NCBI RefSeq assembly: GCF_004138495.1
Contig: NZ_ML142854.1
Coordinates: 24,963-30,162, forward strand
DNA: 5,200 bases
From: Phytoactinopolyspora endophytica
GTDB lineage: Bacteria; Actinomycetota; Actinomycetes; Jiangellales; Jiangellaceae
Direction: 5' to 3'
Position numbers and translations under genes: made by a program. Positions 5,159 to 5,200 of this stretch are shown piece after piece. Positions within the stretch are counted from its first letter, which is position 1, and each line of letters opens with the position of its first letter. A model generated the notes under the pieces. That model saw nothing but the letters and a program-made list of their open reading frames with translations. It had not been told where the DNA came from and ran no database searches.

Positions 5159-5200
5159 ACGGCGGCGAGGGGGTGCCGCCGGGCCCCATCCTGCCCCATA
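5157..5200 (-). CDS. Possible C-terminal end of a gene entering from the right
   Basis: One minus-strand frame is open from the right edge to a TGA at 5159-5157, giving WGRMGPGGTPSPP. Nearly every codon ends in G or C, as in the real genes here, and the stop is followed directly by two strong hairpins, the usual layout of a gene end. Only 13 codons are visible, the family cannot be recognised, and such a short open frame is expected by chance in GC-rich DNA. Confidence 0.22.
   Translation of the reverse strand, partial: WGRMGPGGTPSPP
5160..5181 (-). repeat. Third tandem hairpin
   Basis: Arms CGGCGGC (5160-5166) and GCCGCCG (5175-5181) form a perfect seven-bp stem with an eight-base G-rich loop (GAGGGGGT on the plus strand). 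It follows the second hairpin after a single base. If a minus-strand gene ends at the TGA at 5159-5157, this repeat would lie inside its last codons, so it may be a by-product of GC-rich coding sequence. Confidence 0.35.

Noticed and set aside
5059..5200. A plus-strand open frame from ATG 5059 (or 5086, preceded by GGAAGG) to the right edge
   Set aside because: It runs through the three hairpins and encodes a Gly/Arg/Pro-rich string without the third-position bias of the real genes. The hairpins explain the sequence better. It could be revisited if sequence beyond the edge shows a domain.
1..5200. CRISPR arrays, tRNA or rRNA genes, insertion sequences, phage or toxin-antitoxin genes
   Set aside because: I saw no regular repeat-spacer array, tRNA-like fold, transposase motif or terminal repeats. 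The genes form one conserved pilus locus with uniform composition.

Overview
The window comes from a GC-rich actinobacterium (Actinomycetota). Codon third positions are almost all G or C, long antisense ORFs shadow the real genes, and the gene set and order match the actinobacterial Tad/Flp pilus cluster (the Rv3660c-Rv3654c type locus of Mycobacterium tuberculosis, also found in Streptomyces and many Micrococcales and Propionibacteriales). I cannot name the genus from sequence alone.

Every gene is on the minus strand, so the locus reads right to left. From the right edge: a possible tail of an upstream gene followed by three tandem GC-rich hairpins (5094-5181); an intergenic stretch with two DnaA-box-like sites (4887-5093); ssd/cpaE-like (3762-4886); tadA ATPase (2575-3765); tadB (1739-2575); tadC (886-1695); a second intergenic region (687-885) with two more DnaA-box-like sites and a leader hairpin; a Flp-type pilin of the DUF4244 family (501-686); a TadE-like pseudopilin (91-504); and the first 31 codons of another gene, probably the second TadE-like protein, which leaves the window at the left edge.

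How they fit together: the Ssd/CpaE-like protein is a MinD/ParA relative with a degenerate P-loop, thought to localise the system. TadA is the hexameric ATPase that powers assembly. TadB and TadC form the inner-membrane platform. The DUF4244 protein is the pilin, and the TadE-like proteins are minor pseudopilins. The pilin and TadE both carry a clear G|xxxxE prepilin-peptidase site. The peptidase itself is not in the window.

The layout suggests two transcription units, ssd-tadA-tadB-tadC and flp-tadE-tadE2. Genes within each unit are mostly coupled by 1-4 base overlaps. The first gene of each unit has a strong Shine-Dalgarno sequence, and each unit is preceded by a gap holding TGTGGATAA motifs. 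This shared upstream motif is the most unusual thing here. The gene content itself is ordinary for Actinomycetota.
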